Assembly: GCF_000191885.1 (NCBI RefSeq)
Contig: NZ_AEWI01000066.1
Span: 1 to 39,661 of the forward strand
Direction of reading: 5' to 3'
Origin: Anaerophaga thermohalophila DSM 12881
Lineage (GTDB): Bacteria > Bacteroidota > Bacteroidia > Bacteroidales > Marinilabiliaceae
DNA length: 39,661 nt
Numbering within the stretch: position 1 is the first letter of the stretch; each line of letters begins with the position of its first letter. The notes beneath the pieces are model-generated. The model was not told where the DNA came from. It saw only the letters and a list, made by a program, of their open reading frames with translations, and did no database searches. Below, piece by piece: positions 1-8,595 of this stretch. The translations under genes and the position numbers were made by a program.

Positions 1-50
1 GCTCAGAGTGACAAACAGCTAAGGTTGAGAGTTCACCACAGATGACACAG
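1..50. repeat. Dispersed repeat shared with the right end of the window
   Basis: The sequence GCTCAGAGTGACAAACAGC, then TAAGGTTGAG, then TTCACCACAGATGACACAG recurs almost exactly at 39588-39661 in the same orientation, where the middle is lengthened by extra GAGGTT units. The CTCCGCTCAGAATGACA part also appears at 121-140. It is non-coding and lies outside any gene. The window therefore begins and ends in the same repeat. Confidence 0.7.
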
Positions 51-113
51 ATGAACACAGATTATTTTTATTAGCATCAATAAAAATCACATTTTAATAT
101 GTTTGCTTTTTTT

Positions 114-182
114 AGATTCTCCGCTCCGCTCAGAATGACAGACTGTTTAATGCTATTCTGAGGAGGTAACGACGAAGAATCT
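114..182. repeat. Imperfect inverted repeat (hairpin-like dispersed element)
   Basis: The element opens with AGATTCT at 114 and closes with AGAATCT at 182. The arms CTCCGCTCAGAATGACA and TATTCTGAGGAGG are partly complementary, so the RNA or single strand could fold. Half of the same element (CGCTCCGCTCAGAATGACA) occurs near 39582. It looks like a small dispersed palindromic element; no function is visible. Confidence 0.5.
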
Positions 183-272
183 GTTCCCTGTTTTTTGGTT
201 CTTTGAAGATTAGAGGTTAAATGGTGTTTATACCTGTTCTTTTGTGACAAACCTTTGTCATACTCGTTTTAT
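178..272 (-). repeat. R1 family, 5' part, fused to a repeat also found at 3923-4018
   Basis: Read on the minus strand, the distal part is the R1 beginning (AAACGAGTATGACAAAG, then GTTTGTCACAAAAGAACA). It is followed by TATAAACACCATTTAACC and a stretch (GAATCTGTTCCCTG, TTTTTTGGTTCTTTGA) that recurs at 3923-4018 with few differences. Non-coding. Confidence 0.65.
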
Positions 273-324
273 TAGGGAGTGTTGATTTTCAGTTTGACGT
301 TAAGAGCATCTGATTAATAATCAG

Positions 325-402
325 ACTCTCAGCCTCAATCTCAACCTTAACCTTAACCTTAACCTCAACCTTAACCTCAGCCTCAGCCTCAGCCTCAGCC
401 TT
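325..402. repeat. Degenerate hexamer array CCTTAA / CCTCAA / CCTCAG
   Basis: About twelve consecutive 6-bp units of the form CCTYAR run up to the 3' end of the adaptor gene at 407. The complementary form (GAGGTT / AAGGTT) occurs at 39605-39640. It resembles a telomere-type microsatellite but is a short internal simple repeat. No gene overlaps it. Confidence 0.75.
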
Positions 403-406
403 CCTC

Positions 407-2254
407 TTACTTCATCGTCTCCCTTACTTCACCACATTCCAACATCATATCCCCATAATATGGATTGCGGATGTTTTCTTCAGTACTCAGCCAGTAAGCA
501 CCCTTGTCGTTGTTGGCCATGGGGCAGAACTGGTAGTAAATGGTTTTTCCGTCCAGACCAAATGCTTTGATTTTCCGGTATAGTATTGGATTAAAATCTA
601 CAAAAGCATTTCGCTGGACTTCTATTTCTTCTGACTGATTGATGACTTTTAGCGCTTCTTTCATGCTGTTAAGGTTTTGCATCCAGAAAATATGAGCTTC
701 TCCCTCCAGTAGCGACATATCGGTTTTTTCAAGAGCCTGCAGCGTTTTTTCCGCTTCGGAAGCTGTTTTTGAGGCATCCGATTCAACCATGGCATCCTTC
801 ATTTTAATGTATTGATTAAAAAATACGGTTAGTTGCTTTTTAAACTGTTGAGGTGCCTTATAGTTGGGAACTTCCTTAGTGTCACCCTCCTGATAGTTGC
901 TTTCCATATTTTCCATCTCCGCGGGAGTCATATTGCCGTGGTTATGTCCGGTGGCAGGCTTGCCGCCTTCAGGGCTCATCATACTTGGTTTTCCGCTGAG
1001 CTGAACTGCTGCGTCAATGCTGAATGTACCGTGAACGGCAATTTCTTCACCCGGTTCAAGTCCTTCTTCAATAATGTAACGGTCGCCCAGGTCGGGCCCC
1101 AGCAGGACTTCACGCATTACAAAGCTTACATTGTTTTCGGCAGTCTTTTTGACATAGACCACGGAACGTTTTCCTGTCCACATAACAGCCGACTGAGGCA
1201 CAACAATACTCTCTTCATCTTCGGAAAGACCGGCGTCAACTTCTCCGGAAACAAACATTTCCGGTTTCAACTTCATATCTGAATTTCTAACCTCTACACG
1301 GGCTTTAGCCACCCTTGTTTTTTGGTCAATTACCGGATCTATGTAATGGATCTTACCTGAGAATGTTTCACCAGGCAGGGAGGAAACCGTAAAAACTACT
1401 TCATCTCCCTTTTCGATCCATGTAATGTCACTTTCATAAACGTCAAACAAGACCCAAACCGTAGACAAATTGGCGATTTGGTAAATGGTTTGTCCACGCT
1501 TTATATAATCGCCCCGTTTGACCAGTTTTTCAATTACGTAGCCCGAGACATCGGCCAATACCGTGAACTGCTCCTGCGGCTCTTCCGATGCGATGATTTT
1601 TTGAATTTGTGCATCCGTAAGTTTCCAGTTTTTCAGCTTTTCATAAGCGGCCTGGTAAAGCCCGGGCTGCGTATCTTTCAGTTTCCGGGCTTCAAACAAT
1701 TCTTCCTGGGCTGTTACCAGATCGGGAGAGTAAACGTATGCTAAAGGGGTCCCTCTTTTAACATATTGTCCGGTGAAATTAATGGTCAGTTTTTCTATCC
1801 TTCCCGGAACATGCGACGATTGAGAAAAGACTTCCCGTTCATCGGCCTGCACTTTTCCGTCGAGGCGTACAGTTTTGTGAGCGGTTCCTGTTGTCACGGT
1901 TTGGGTTTGAACACCAGCAAGTTGCATAGCTGTAGGTGACATCTGAAGGGCTCTTGGGTTGGCCTCACCCTGGTCTTCTTCCAGGGGAATCAGTTCCATT
2001 CCGCAAATGGGGCAATCACCTGGTTCAGATTGCCTTATTTGGGGGTGCATGGAGCAAGTCCATATCGTCTCTTCGCTTTCATTGCCATGTTGAGACGCAG
2101 AATCCGGCGTCTCAACATGAGCAGGTTCCGGGCCAGAACCGCCAAAGAGGAGCCATCCCAGTAACAGTCCTGCCACAAGAGCAATTCCAGTCAGGATGAT
2201 GCTTTTCTTATTATGAGACGCAAAATTTTTCGTGTTTACTTTATTATTGTCCAT
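407..2254 (-). CDS. cusB: CusB-type RND efflux periplasmic adaptor with heavy-metal-binding and DUF3347 domains
   Basis: This 615-residue membrane-fusion protein should link an inner-membrane RND pump to a TolC channel and hand Cu/Ag ions to the pump. A single N-terminal membrane anchor (about residues 17-38, IILTGIALVAGLLLGWLLFG) is followed at about 64-92 by a short metal-binding module with motif WTCSMHPQI...GDCPICGMEL (paired Cys, Met and His). The central part (about 125-420) has the barrel-sandwich/beta-barrel pattern of HlyD adaptors (VPGRIEKL, KRGTPLAYVYSPDL, GYVIEKLVKRGDYIKRGQ). A Met/His-rich linker (about 425-455, GHNHGNMTPAEMENME) leads to a C-terminal DUF3347-like domain with QFCPMA and CGEV. 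It is last in a minus-strand operon after the channel and pump genes, 254 nt downstream of the channel. Family assignment is strong; copper rather than zinc follows from the metal-binding module and the neighbouring pump. Confidence 0.93.
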   Translation of the reverse strand: MDNNKVNTKNFASHNKKSIILTGIALVAGLLLGWLLFGGSGPEPAHVETPDSASQHGNESEETIWTCSMHPQIRQSEPGDCPICGMELIPLEEDQGEANPRALQMSPTAMQLAGVQTQTVTTGTAHKTVRLDGKVQADEREVFSQSSHVPGRIEKLTINFTGQYVKRGTPLAYVYSPDLVTAQEELFEARKLKDTQPGLYQAAYEKLKNWKLTDAQIQKIIASEEPQEQFTVLADVSGYVIEKLVKRGDYIKRGQTIYQIANLSTVWVLFDVYESDITWIEKGDEVVFTVSSLPGETFSGKIHYIDPVIDQKTRVAKARVEVRNSDMKLKPEMFVSGEVDAGLSEDEESIVVPQSAVMWTGKRSVVYVKKTAENNVSFVMREVLLGPDLGDRYIIEEGLEPGEEIAVHGTFSIDAAVQLSGKPSMMSPEGGKPATGHNHGNMTPAEMENMESNYQEGDTKEVPNYKAPQQFKKQLTVFFNQYIKMKDAMVESDASKTASEAEKTLQALEKTDMSLLEGEAHIFWMQNLNSMKEALKVINQSEEIEVQRNAFVDFNPILYRKIKAFGLDGKTIYYQFCPMANNDKGAYWLSTEENIRNPYYGDMMLECGEVRETMK

Positions 2255-2280
2255 AGTATTTACTTTTTTGTCGTTTTATA

Positions 2281-2332
2281 GGTCGAATGGAACTCGCATG
2301 ATTGAGTTTATACATGTCCTTATGCTCGTTTC
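2281..2332 (-). repeat. R1 family copy, shortened, facing cusB
   Basis: On the minus strand it reads GAAACGAGCATAAGGACATG, TATAAACTCAATCATGCGAG, TTCCATTCGACC. This is the R1 core lacking the segment between CGAGCAT and ACATGTATAA. It sits 27 nt upstream of the adaptor start codon, in the same orientation. The AACTC...GAGTT arms can pair around a GCATGATT loop. Confidence 0.7.
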
Positions 2333-2337
2333 TTCTT

Positions 2338-2496
2338 ACATTTAATTAATTGTTACGGCTGTTAGAATTGTTAATATTGTTAATGTGTTAGTTCTTAGTT
2401 GTTAGAATGTTATAAGTTTTATTACAGTAGCTAACAATCTAACAATCTAATAATCTAATGATCTATTATGACAATTTTTGCCATGCTCGTTTCATC
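2338..2496. repeat. R3 repeat, copy 1 (about 160 bp, paired with 4017-4243)
   Basis: The segment shares AATTGTTACGGCTGTTAGAA, TTGTTAATATTGTT, TGTGTTAGTT, GTTAGAATGTTATAAG, AGCTAACAATCTAA and the end TGCCATGCTCGTTTCAT with the gap upstream of the channel gene. The last 26 bp are an R1 5' end on the minus strand. Both gaps of the efflux operon thus carry the same insert; this copy has only about two of the AATCTAATGATCT units. Confidence 0.75.
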
Positions 2497-2508
2497 TCTT
2501 TTAACTTT

Positions 2509-3861
2509 CTACCTTGTTCCTAAAACATATTTCATTCTGGCGACGGCGGTATTATACTCACTTACTGCGGCTGCCTTTTTCTTTTCGTATTTCAAAAGTT
2601 CCTGCTGCATACGTAATACCTCCTCAAAATCTTTTCCCGAATTGGCATAAGCTGTTGTCAGCAATTTCAGAGCCTGCCGGGTTTCTTTGATTTGTTGGGT
2701 GTATAACTCAATGAGTTGGTCTTGCCTGGTGATGTTAAACCAAACGCTTTCATATCTTGAAATCAGATTATTGGTAAACTCCTCTTTTTGGAGTGCCAGA
2801 CTTTCCTGTTTCAATTGTGCCTCCTTGATGGCTGCATTGTATTTTTTCCTGAAAATGGGAATGGAAACCGAAAGCATTGGCATGATCACATCCTTGCCGT
2901 TGTCGTCGATCTGCATATCGGTGCGTTCACCCACCGCTACATAGTCCAGGCCTATCCCCAGCTTGGGATATCCGTTTTTTCGTGCGGCAGTTTCAGCAGC
3001 CTCACTCGACTGGTGCATCAATTCCAGTTTTTTCAGAACAGGATGTTGTGTCATCAGAGAATCCTTGTTGAGGTAGCCTGGCAATGAATCTGCCTGCTCC
3101 TCCACTTCAATGATTACTTCTTCTTCTGAAGGTCTGTTCAGCAGTTTATTGAAAGTAGTGAGCAAAGGTTTCTCTTCTTTGTTGAGGATGTTCAGATTGG
3201 TAGAAGCCTCTTTCAGCATGATATCAACCCTGAGAACATCCACCATCTCTCCTTTGCCGTTTTCGAAATTGCGGGTAGCAATCTCTTTGTAGGATGTCAG
3301 AATGTCGATGTTCTCCTTTTCAATCTGTTTCCATTTGTTGAGTTTGTAGATGGGATAATAGGCCGCAGTCACTTCGTAATAAAGCTTATTGCGCACATCC
3401 ACAAATTCCTGAAACTTCGCCTCGGCAGCCAGAGCAGCGGCATCTTCCTTTGCTTTCAGGGTTCCAAACCATGGAAACATTTGCGAAAGCGAGAACTTTG
3501 CCTTCTGTGGTCCCAGCCTGGTTTCTACCGGCGAGATAAAATATCCGAATGAAAACGTCGGATCGGGCAATGAACTTACCTGGGGTATCTGCTGTAAAGC
3601 TGCCTCAAACGCCTTGTATTTGGCTTGCAGGCCGGGGTTGTTCTCAGCAGCGGTGCTGAAGTAAGTCTCCAGGGATTGGGCACGAATCTGAAAAGTCCCT
3701 AAAACCATTAACAGGCAGGCTATAGCCGTGAATTTTAGGACAGAGTCAGATGTCAGATGACAGAAGTTAGATGGTGACCATCTGATGAAATATCTGTCAT
3801 AATCCCTTATCAGCCTATGATGCTGTCTTTTTGAAGATATTTTATATTTGTCTTTTTTCAT
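2509..3861 (-). CDS. TolC-family outer-membrane channel of the copper/silver efflux system
   Basis: From the start chosen here this is a 450-residue outer-membrane efflux protein (OEP/TolC family). It should form the exit duct with the adjacent pump and adaptor. A hydrophobic export segment (LKFTAIACLLMVLGTFQIRA) precedes SLETYFSTAAENNPGLQAK. Two OEP halves follow with the usual markers (PDPTFSFGYF, QMFPWFGTLKAKEDAA, KNGYPKLGIGLDY, MPMLSVSIPI) and long helical stretches. The frame is open upstream to ATG 3981, but that ATG lies in a dispersed repeat. ATG 3861 (MKKDKYKISS) is preferred, although it still leaves about 40 residues before the hydrophobic segment, partly encoded by a small direct repeat (CATCTGACATCTGAC). 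The N-terminus appears remodelled by repeat insertion. It lies between pump and adaptor genes on the same strand. Confidence 0.88.
   Translation of the reverse strand: MKKDKYKISSKRQHHRLIRDYDRYFIRWSPSNFCHLTSDSVLKFTAIACLLMVLGTFQIRAQSLETYFSTAAENNPGLQAKYKAFEAALQQIPQVSSLPDPTFSFGYFISPVETRLGPQKAKFSLSQMFPWFGTLKAKEDAAALAAEAKFQEFVDVRNKLYYEVTAAYYPIYKLNKWKQIEKENIDILTSYKEIATRNFENGKGEMVDVLRVDIMLKEASTNLNILNKEEKPLLTTFNKLLNRPSEEEVIIEVEEQADSLPGYLNKDSLMTQHPVLKKLELMHQSSEAAETAARKNGYPKLGIGLDYVAVGERTDMQIDDNGKDVIMPMLSVSIPIFRKKYNAAIKEAQLKQESLALQKEEFTNNLISRYESVWFNITRQDQLIELYTQQIKETRQALKLLTTAYANSGKDFEEVLRMQQELLKYEKKKAAAVSEYNTAVARMKYVLGTR
3769..3783. repeat. 15-bp palindrome in the channel-gene leader
   Basis: AGATGGTGACCATCT is a perfect palindrome around a central G. 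It is embedded among CATCTGA/TCAGATG direct repeats in the region coding the unusual N-terminal extension of the TolC-family protein. It could be an insertion scar or a binding site; nothing decides between these. Confidence 0.4.
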
Positions 3862-3922
3862 GGTTTCTCTAATTCTGGTGTAATTTGTTGAGCATTTTCC
3901 CGATTTGCCCGGGCTTATTGCT

Positions 3923-4018
3923 GAATCTGTTTCCTCTTTTTGGTTTCTTTGATGATTAGAGGCTAAATGGTGCTTATACATATTCTTATTGTGAAAAACC
4001 TTGTCATGCTCCTTTCAT
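3923..4018 (-). repeat. R1 family copy fused to the 178-272 type repeat, facing the channel gene
   Basis: On the minus strand: GATGAAAGGAGCATGACAAG, GTTTTTCACAATAAGAATAT, GTATAAGCACCATTTAGCC, then GAAACCAAAAAGAGGAAAC. It matches 178-272 over almost its whole length. The ATG in its GAATATGTATAAG part opens the longest possible frame of the channel gene. Confidence 0.7.
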
Positions 4019-4243
4019 CTCACATTTAATAAATTGTTACGGCTGTTAGAATTGTTAATATTGTTGATGTGTTAGTTGTTAGAATGTTATAAGTTTTATC
4101 ACATTAGCTAACAATCTAATAATCTAACAATCTAATAATCTAATGATCTAATAATCTAATGATCTAATAATCTAATGATCTAATAATCTAATGATCTAAT
4201 AATCTAATGATCTATTAAGACAATCTTTGCCATGCTCGTTTCA
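4017..4243. repeat. R3 repeat, copy 2, expanded by a tandem array
   Basis: Same order of blocks as 2338-2496 (TTGTTACGGCTGTTAGAATT through GCCATGCTCGTTTCATT), but lengthened in its middle by the 16-bp tandem units at 4091-4215. It ends in an R1 5' end on the minus strand. The gap between pump and channel genes is almost entirely this repeat. Confidence 0.75.
4091..4215. repeat. 16-bp tandem repeat (TAATGATCTAATAATC)n
   Basis: The perfect unit TAATGATCTAATAATC is repeated about four times from about 4140. It is preceded by degenerate AATCTAACAATCTAAT units. The arms are AT-only and not palindromic at CRISPR scale, and no spacers are present. The array is likely length-variable by slippage. 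Confidence 0.8.
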
Positions 4244-4434
4244 TTGTCGATATATTTACATTCAAGGGCAAAATTCAGTCAGGTTTCCGTTTCGGAACAA
4301 GAGCCTAAGGAATTTATGAGGTGTTGTTTAAAAACCTGATCATAGGTTCTTTTAGTCCGGCCTTCGGATATGTTAGCACTTATTGATCTGGATGATCTTA
4401 CAAATTTTAACCTCCAATCCCTGACCTATAGTCT
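4244..4434. other. Gap between the pump gene and the R3 repeat; no gene seen
   Basis: About 190 bp between the stop of the RND pump gene and the R3 repeat. There is no convincing open frame, hairpin with a T-run, or promoter-like box. A short run, CTTTTAGTCCGGCCTTCGG, is the only GC-rich part. Confidence 0.4.
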
Positions 4435-7400
4435 CTAACCTTCAACTTCCAGCCTCTGATTCCTGATTCTTCTTTCCTCCCTATAACTATACAACACCGG
4501 CACAATAAAGTACGTCACAGCTGCAGCGATCATCCCACCAAATGCGGGAATGGCCATGGGTACCATTATATCGGAGCCTTTTCCGGTGGATGTAAGCACC
4601 GGAAGCAGTGCGATGATGGTTGTGGCGGAGGTCATTACCGCGGGGCGGATACGTCGCAGGCCGGCATCGGTTACAGCATCCCTGATTCCGTTGATGGTTG
4701 TTGGACGGTTGCGCCTGAAACTCTGGTCGAGGTAGGTGCCCATTACCACGCCGTCGTCGGTGGCCAATCCAAACAGGGCGATGAAGCCCACCCACACTGC
4801 TACACTCAGGTTGATGGTTTGCATCTGGAACAAATCCCTGATGTTGGTATCAAAAACGGAAAAGTTGACGAACCATTCCTGACCGTAAAGCCAGATGAGT
4901 ATGAACCCCCCGCTGAATGCCATTGCAATACCGGTGAATATCATCAGTGATGTTGAGACCGATTTAAACTGGAAGTAAAGAATCAGGAAAACAATGACCA
5001 GAACCAATGGAACAATGATGGATAGCCGCTTTTCGGCCCTGACCTGGTTCTCGTAGTTTCCCGAAAACTTATAGCTGACACCTGAAGGGACTTTCAGTTC
5101 ACCATTGTCAATTCTTTCCTGTATGGCTTTTTGAGCATCATTGACTACCTCTACCTCTGAAAATCCTTCGCGTTTATCAAACAGCACATAACTTGTCAGG
5201 AATGTATCTTCACTTTTGATCATCTGAGGCCCGCGAACATATTCGATATCCAGAATTTGCGATAAAGGAACCTGCGCTCCTGTGGGGGTAGCCATGAGTA
5301 TCTTTCCAAGTGATTCCGGGTCTTCCCTGAGTTCGCGCGGATAACGCACCCTTACAGGAAACCGCTCACGACCTTCCACGGTATTGGTGATTTTCATGCC
5401 CCCGATAGCGGTTTCGATGGTTTGTTGCACATCGTCTATCGTAAGTCCGTAACGAGCTATTTCGTTTCTGTTGATATTAAGATGAAGATAGGGTTTTCCA
5501 ATCACGCGGTCGGCAAAGGCAGCTTCAGCTTTAACCGATGGCACTTCTTTAAGAATGCCTTCGAGCTTCATCCCAAACTGTTCTATTGTTTTAAGATCGG
5601 GCCCGTAAACCTTTATCCCCATTGGCGCCCTCATGCCTGTTTGCAGCATCACCAGCCGCGTTTCGATGGGCTGAAGTTTTGGCGCCGATGTAACACCTGG
5701 TATTTTGGTGGCTTCCACAATTTCGTTCCAGATGTCGCCGGGCGACTGAATATGCTCCCGCCAGTTGCGGAAGTAAATGCCATCTTCATCGGGGATCAGA
5801 TTTTTTTTGCCAATGCTCAGTTCCAGAGCTTCACCGTTGGTGAGGGTATCTCCATCTACAGTAATGAAACGGCCTTCGTCATCGGTACGGAAACGTATGC
5901 GATGACCCGATTCATCAAGTGCATATTCGGGCTTGTAATTGATCATATTTTCGTACATGGACACCGGTGCCGGGTCGAGCGCGGATTCCACCCTTCCGAG
6001 TTTGCCTACGGACAGTTCCACCTCGGGGATGCTGGTCACCAGCATATCGAGTTGCTTCAGTACCTTCAGGTTGTATTCCATTCCCGAATGAGGCATGGAT
6101 GTTGGCATCAGCAGGAAACTTCCCTCGTCAAGAGAAGGCATAAACTCTTCGCCGATTCCGGGAAACGAATGAGTCAGTCCTGACCAGACACCGGTGGGGC
6201 GGACATTCCACCCGATCTGATCAAAGCCTTTGGCAATGAAGCCGAACATGGTGTTAAAGCCCAGCCAGACGGTGAGTCCGAGTACAATCAGGAAGCCCGG
6301 AATGGCCAGGAATGTGGCTTTGTGTTCAAGTGTCCAGCGCAAAACAGGTTTGTAAAATCGTTCCAAAAGGATAAAGAAACCCAGAATGAGTGCCACCATC
6401 AGGGCTACAAACACGATGTTGGTAACCGTGCTTTTGCCCGGCCCCAGCGGCAACCAGTAGGTGGATAGAATCCATATCACTGCCAGCACTGATATGATCA
6501 ACGCGGAATGTTTCAGCAGGTAGTGGTACCACTTTTGATCTTTGCGGGAAGATACATCATAATATTGTCTGGCACGGCCCGTAATACCGAATAACAACAA
6601 TACCGTTCCGCCCCATTCACTTCCGAGTATCAGAGCTATTAATCCAATGACTGCCAATGTTCTATTGCCCCATTTGGATACCTGGCGATTTTTGATTCGG
6701 AATCCGAAAAACCAATGTGCCAGCGTCGGGAGTATTAACAGTGAAACCAAAAGTGCGGCAACCAGTGCGAATGTTTTGGTAAATGCCAGCGGTCCGAATA
6801 ATTTTCCTTCGGCACCCTGCATGGTGAATACCGGAATGAAACTCACAATAGTGGTAGATACGGCAGTCAATATGGCCGATGATACTTCTGATGCACCTTT
6901 GTAAACCGTGGTGATTAGTTTTTGTCCGGGCGGTGCTTCTTCTATGTTTTTGAGCACATTCTCGGAAAGTATGATTCCCAGATCAACCATGGTGCCAATG
7001 GCAATGGCAATTCCCGAAAGAGCCACAATGTTTGCGGTAACCCCAAAGTAACGCATGGCAATAAATACCATCAATACGGCAATGGGAAGCAGGGCTGAGA
7101 TCATCACCGAAGCTCTCAGATTGTATATCATCACGATAATGACCAGAATGGTGATGAGAATCTGCAATGAGAGTGCCGTTTCCAGGGTGCCCAGGGTTTC
7201 ATATATGAGTCCCGACCGGTCGTAAAACGGCACGATTGTGAGTTGACTCTCAGTGCCGTCGGCCAGTGTTTTTTTGGGAAGACCGGGTGCTATCTCTTCG
7301 ATCTTGTCTTTTACATTGTTGATCACTTCAAGTGGATTGGCTCCATATCGGGCCACTACCACACCTCCCACTACTTCGGCGCCGTCTTTATCGAGGGCTC

Positions 7401-8271
7401 CGCGACGTGATGCAGGCCCTAACGAAACTTTTGCTACATCTTTAATGCGTATGGGGACATTGTCATGAACGGCAACTACAGCCTGTTCAATGTCTTCAAT
7501 GGATTTTACGTAACCAATGCCACGTACCAGATACTCTGCCTGGTTGATTTCAACGGTTTTCGCGCCTACATCACGATTCGAGTTTTTCACCGCCATCATG
7601 ACCTTGTGGAGCGGAATGTCATAGGCTTTCAGTGCAGAGGGGTTGACATCTATCTGGTACTCCTTGACAAAACCACCAATTGAGGCTACTTCCGATACTC
7701 CTTGTGCGGCATTTAGTCCATACTTTACATAGTAATCCTGTACCGTCCGTATCTCTTGCGGGTCCCAGCCACCAGTTGGATTGCCGTCTTTATCACGTCC
7801 TTCGATGGTATACCAGTATACCTGTCCCAAAGCAGTGGCATCGGGCCCCAGTGTTGGTTGTACGCCTTCGGGCAATAATCCCGACGGTATAGAGTTAAGC
7901 TTTTCGAGAATTCGTGAGCGCGACCAGTAAAATTCAATATCTTCTTCAAAGATGATGTATATGCTGGAAAACCCGAATATGGAGGAACTTCGGATGCTTT
8001 TAACACCCGGTATCCCCAACAGGTAAGTTGTCAGGGGATAGGTAATCTGATCCTCTATATCCTGCGGCGATCGGCCTTTCCATTCGGTGAAGACAATCTG
8101 CTGGTTCTCACCAATGTCAGGGATGGCATCCACCGGCACAGGGTCTGATGGCAATGGATCAATTTTCCATCCGAATGGGGATGTGATGACACCCCAGGTA
8201 ACCAGCGTTATTAGTATCAGCATGGTTACCAGCTTGTTCTCCAGAAAGTATTTTATAATTCTGTTTAGCAT
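4435..8271 (-). CDS. cusA: CusA-type RND heavy-metal efflux pump (copper/silver)
   Basis: This is a 1278-residue proton-driven inner-membrane RND pump of the heavy-metal (HME) group, exporting Cu(I)/Ag(I) through the adaptor and channel encoded downstream. The N-terminal TM helix is followed by a porter domain (PVDAIPDIGENQQIVFTEW, ITYPLTTYLLGIPGV). TM4 carries the proton-relay Asp in IAIGTMVDLGIILSEN. The three methionines that bind copper in E. coli CusA are aligned here: M722 (LLMPTS), M772 (PVSMYENM) and M875 (RLVMLQTGM), with M722-M772 spacing of 50 as in E. coli. It is longer than the about 1050-residue E. coli protein. Roughly residues 530-670 hold an extra hydrophobic segment with several predicted helices between TM6 and TM7, and there is an added loop after M776. 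It is the first large gene of the operon; the small Cys-rich gene lies 324 nt upstream. Confidence 0.95.
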   Translation of the reverse strand: MLNRIIKYFLENKLVTMLILITLVTWGVITSPFGWKIDPLPSDPVPVDAIPDIGENQQIVFTEWKGRSPQDIEDQITYPLTTYLLGIPGVKSIRSSSIFGFSSIYIIFEEDIEFYWSRSRILEKLNSIPSGLLPEGVQPTLGPDATALGQVYWYTIEGRDKDGNPTGGWDPQEIRTVQDYYVKYGLNAAQGVSEVASIGGFVKEYQIDVNPSALKAYDIPLHKVMMAVKNSNRDVGAKTVEINQAEYLVRGIGYVKSIEDIEQAVVAVHDNVPIRIKDVAKVSLGPASRRGALDKDGAEVVGGVVVARYGANPLEVINNVKDKIEEIAPGLPKKTLADGTESQLTIVPFYDRSGLIYETLGTLETALSLQILITILVIIVMIYNLRASVMISALLPIAVLMVFIAMRYFGVTANIVALSGIAIAIGTMVDLGIILSENVLKNIEEAPPGQKLITTVYKGASEVSSAILTAVSTTIVSFIPVFTMQGAEGKLFGPLAFTKTFALVAALLVSLLILPTLAHWFFGFRIKNRQVSKWGNRTLAVIGLIALILGSEWGGTVLLLFGITGRARQYYDVSSRKDQKWYHYLLKHSALIISVLAVIWILSTYWLPLGPGKSTVTNIVFVALMVALILGFFILLERFYKPVLRWTLEHKATFLAIPGFLIVLGLTVWLGFNTMFGFIAKGFDQIGWNVRPTGVWSGLTHSFPGIGEEFMPSLDEGSFLLMPTSMPHSGMEYNLKVLKQLDMLVTSIPEVELSVGKLGRVESALDPAPVSMYENMINYKPEYALDESGHRIRFRTDDEGRFITVDGDTLTNGEALELSIGKKNLIPDEDGIYFRNWREHIQSPGDIWNEIVEATKIPGVTSAPKLQPIETRLVMLQTGMRAPMGIKVYGPDLKTIEQFGMKLEGILKEVPSVKAEAAFADRVIGKPYLHLNINRNEIARYGLTIDDVQQTIETAIGGMKITNTVEGRERFPVRVRYPRELREDPESLGKILMATPTGAQVPLSQILDIEYVRGPQMIKSEDTFLTSYVLFDKREGFSEVEVVNDAQKAIQERIDNGELKVPSGVSYKFSGNYENQVRAEKRLSIIVPLVLVIVFLILYFQFKSVSTSLMIFTGIAMAFSGGFILIWLYGQEWFVNFSVFDTNIRDLFQMQTINLSVAVWVGFIALFGLATDDGVVMGTYLDQSFRRNRPTTINGIRDAVTDAGLRRIRPAVMTSATTIIALLPVLTSTGKGSDIMVPMAIPAFGGMIAAAVTYFIVPVLYSYREERRIRNQRLEVEG

Positions 8272-8595
8272 GTTATGATGTAGTTTGATTGGATAAACGC
8301 AGAGTCACGGGAACGCAAAAGGTAATTTTGTTAAATGGTAAATGCGTTTGGTAAAATATATTCCTTCTCTGTCAATAGAAAAACAACTCTGTCTTTCAAA
8401 GAGTTTAATCACAGAGATCGCAGAAGGGACACCGGGGGCATAATAAAAGGAATTGGTAGAAATTCAACTTTCAGTTTTTTAGAAAAATCTTCACATCAAT
8501 AATTAATAGTCAGACATGAAAATTTATTTTAAATCTGAAAATCAACTCATCTCCTTATTTTTTTCTCTGTCTCTTTGCACCCTGCGTCTATCATT
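8272..8595. other. Non-coding gap with fragments of a common ACGCAGAG/CACAGAG repeat
   Basis: No credible gene. It contains AAACGCAGAGTCACGGG, AATCACAGAGATCGCAGAAG and CTCTGTCTCTTTGCACCCTG, related to TCTCTGTGTCTTAGCTTC near 9045. These are variants of a simple dispersed repeat that flanks the small gene on both sides. No terminator hairpin is evident. Confidence 0.4.

Noticed and set aside
325..402. True telomere of a linear replicon
   Set aside because: The hexamers are internal, degenerate and short, and lie directly next to a normal gene. Nothing else suggests a chromosome end.
4091..4215. Possible CRISPR array
   Set aside because: The repeats are 16 bp, contiguous and without spacers, and no cas genes are present. 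It is a simple tandem repeat.
5422..6183. 253-residue open frame opposite cusA
   Set aside because: It lies antisense within the pump gene. Its translation has no domain pattern and mirrors the codon structure of the real gene.
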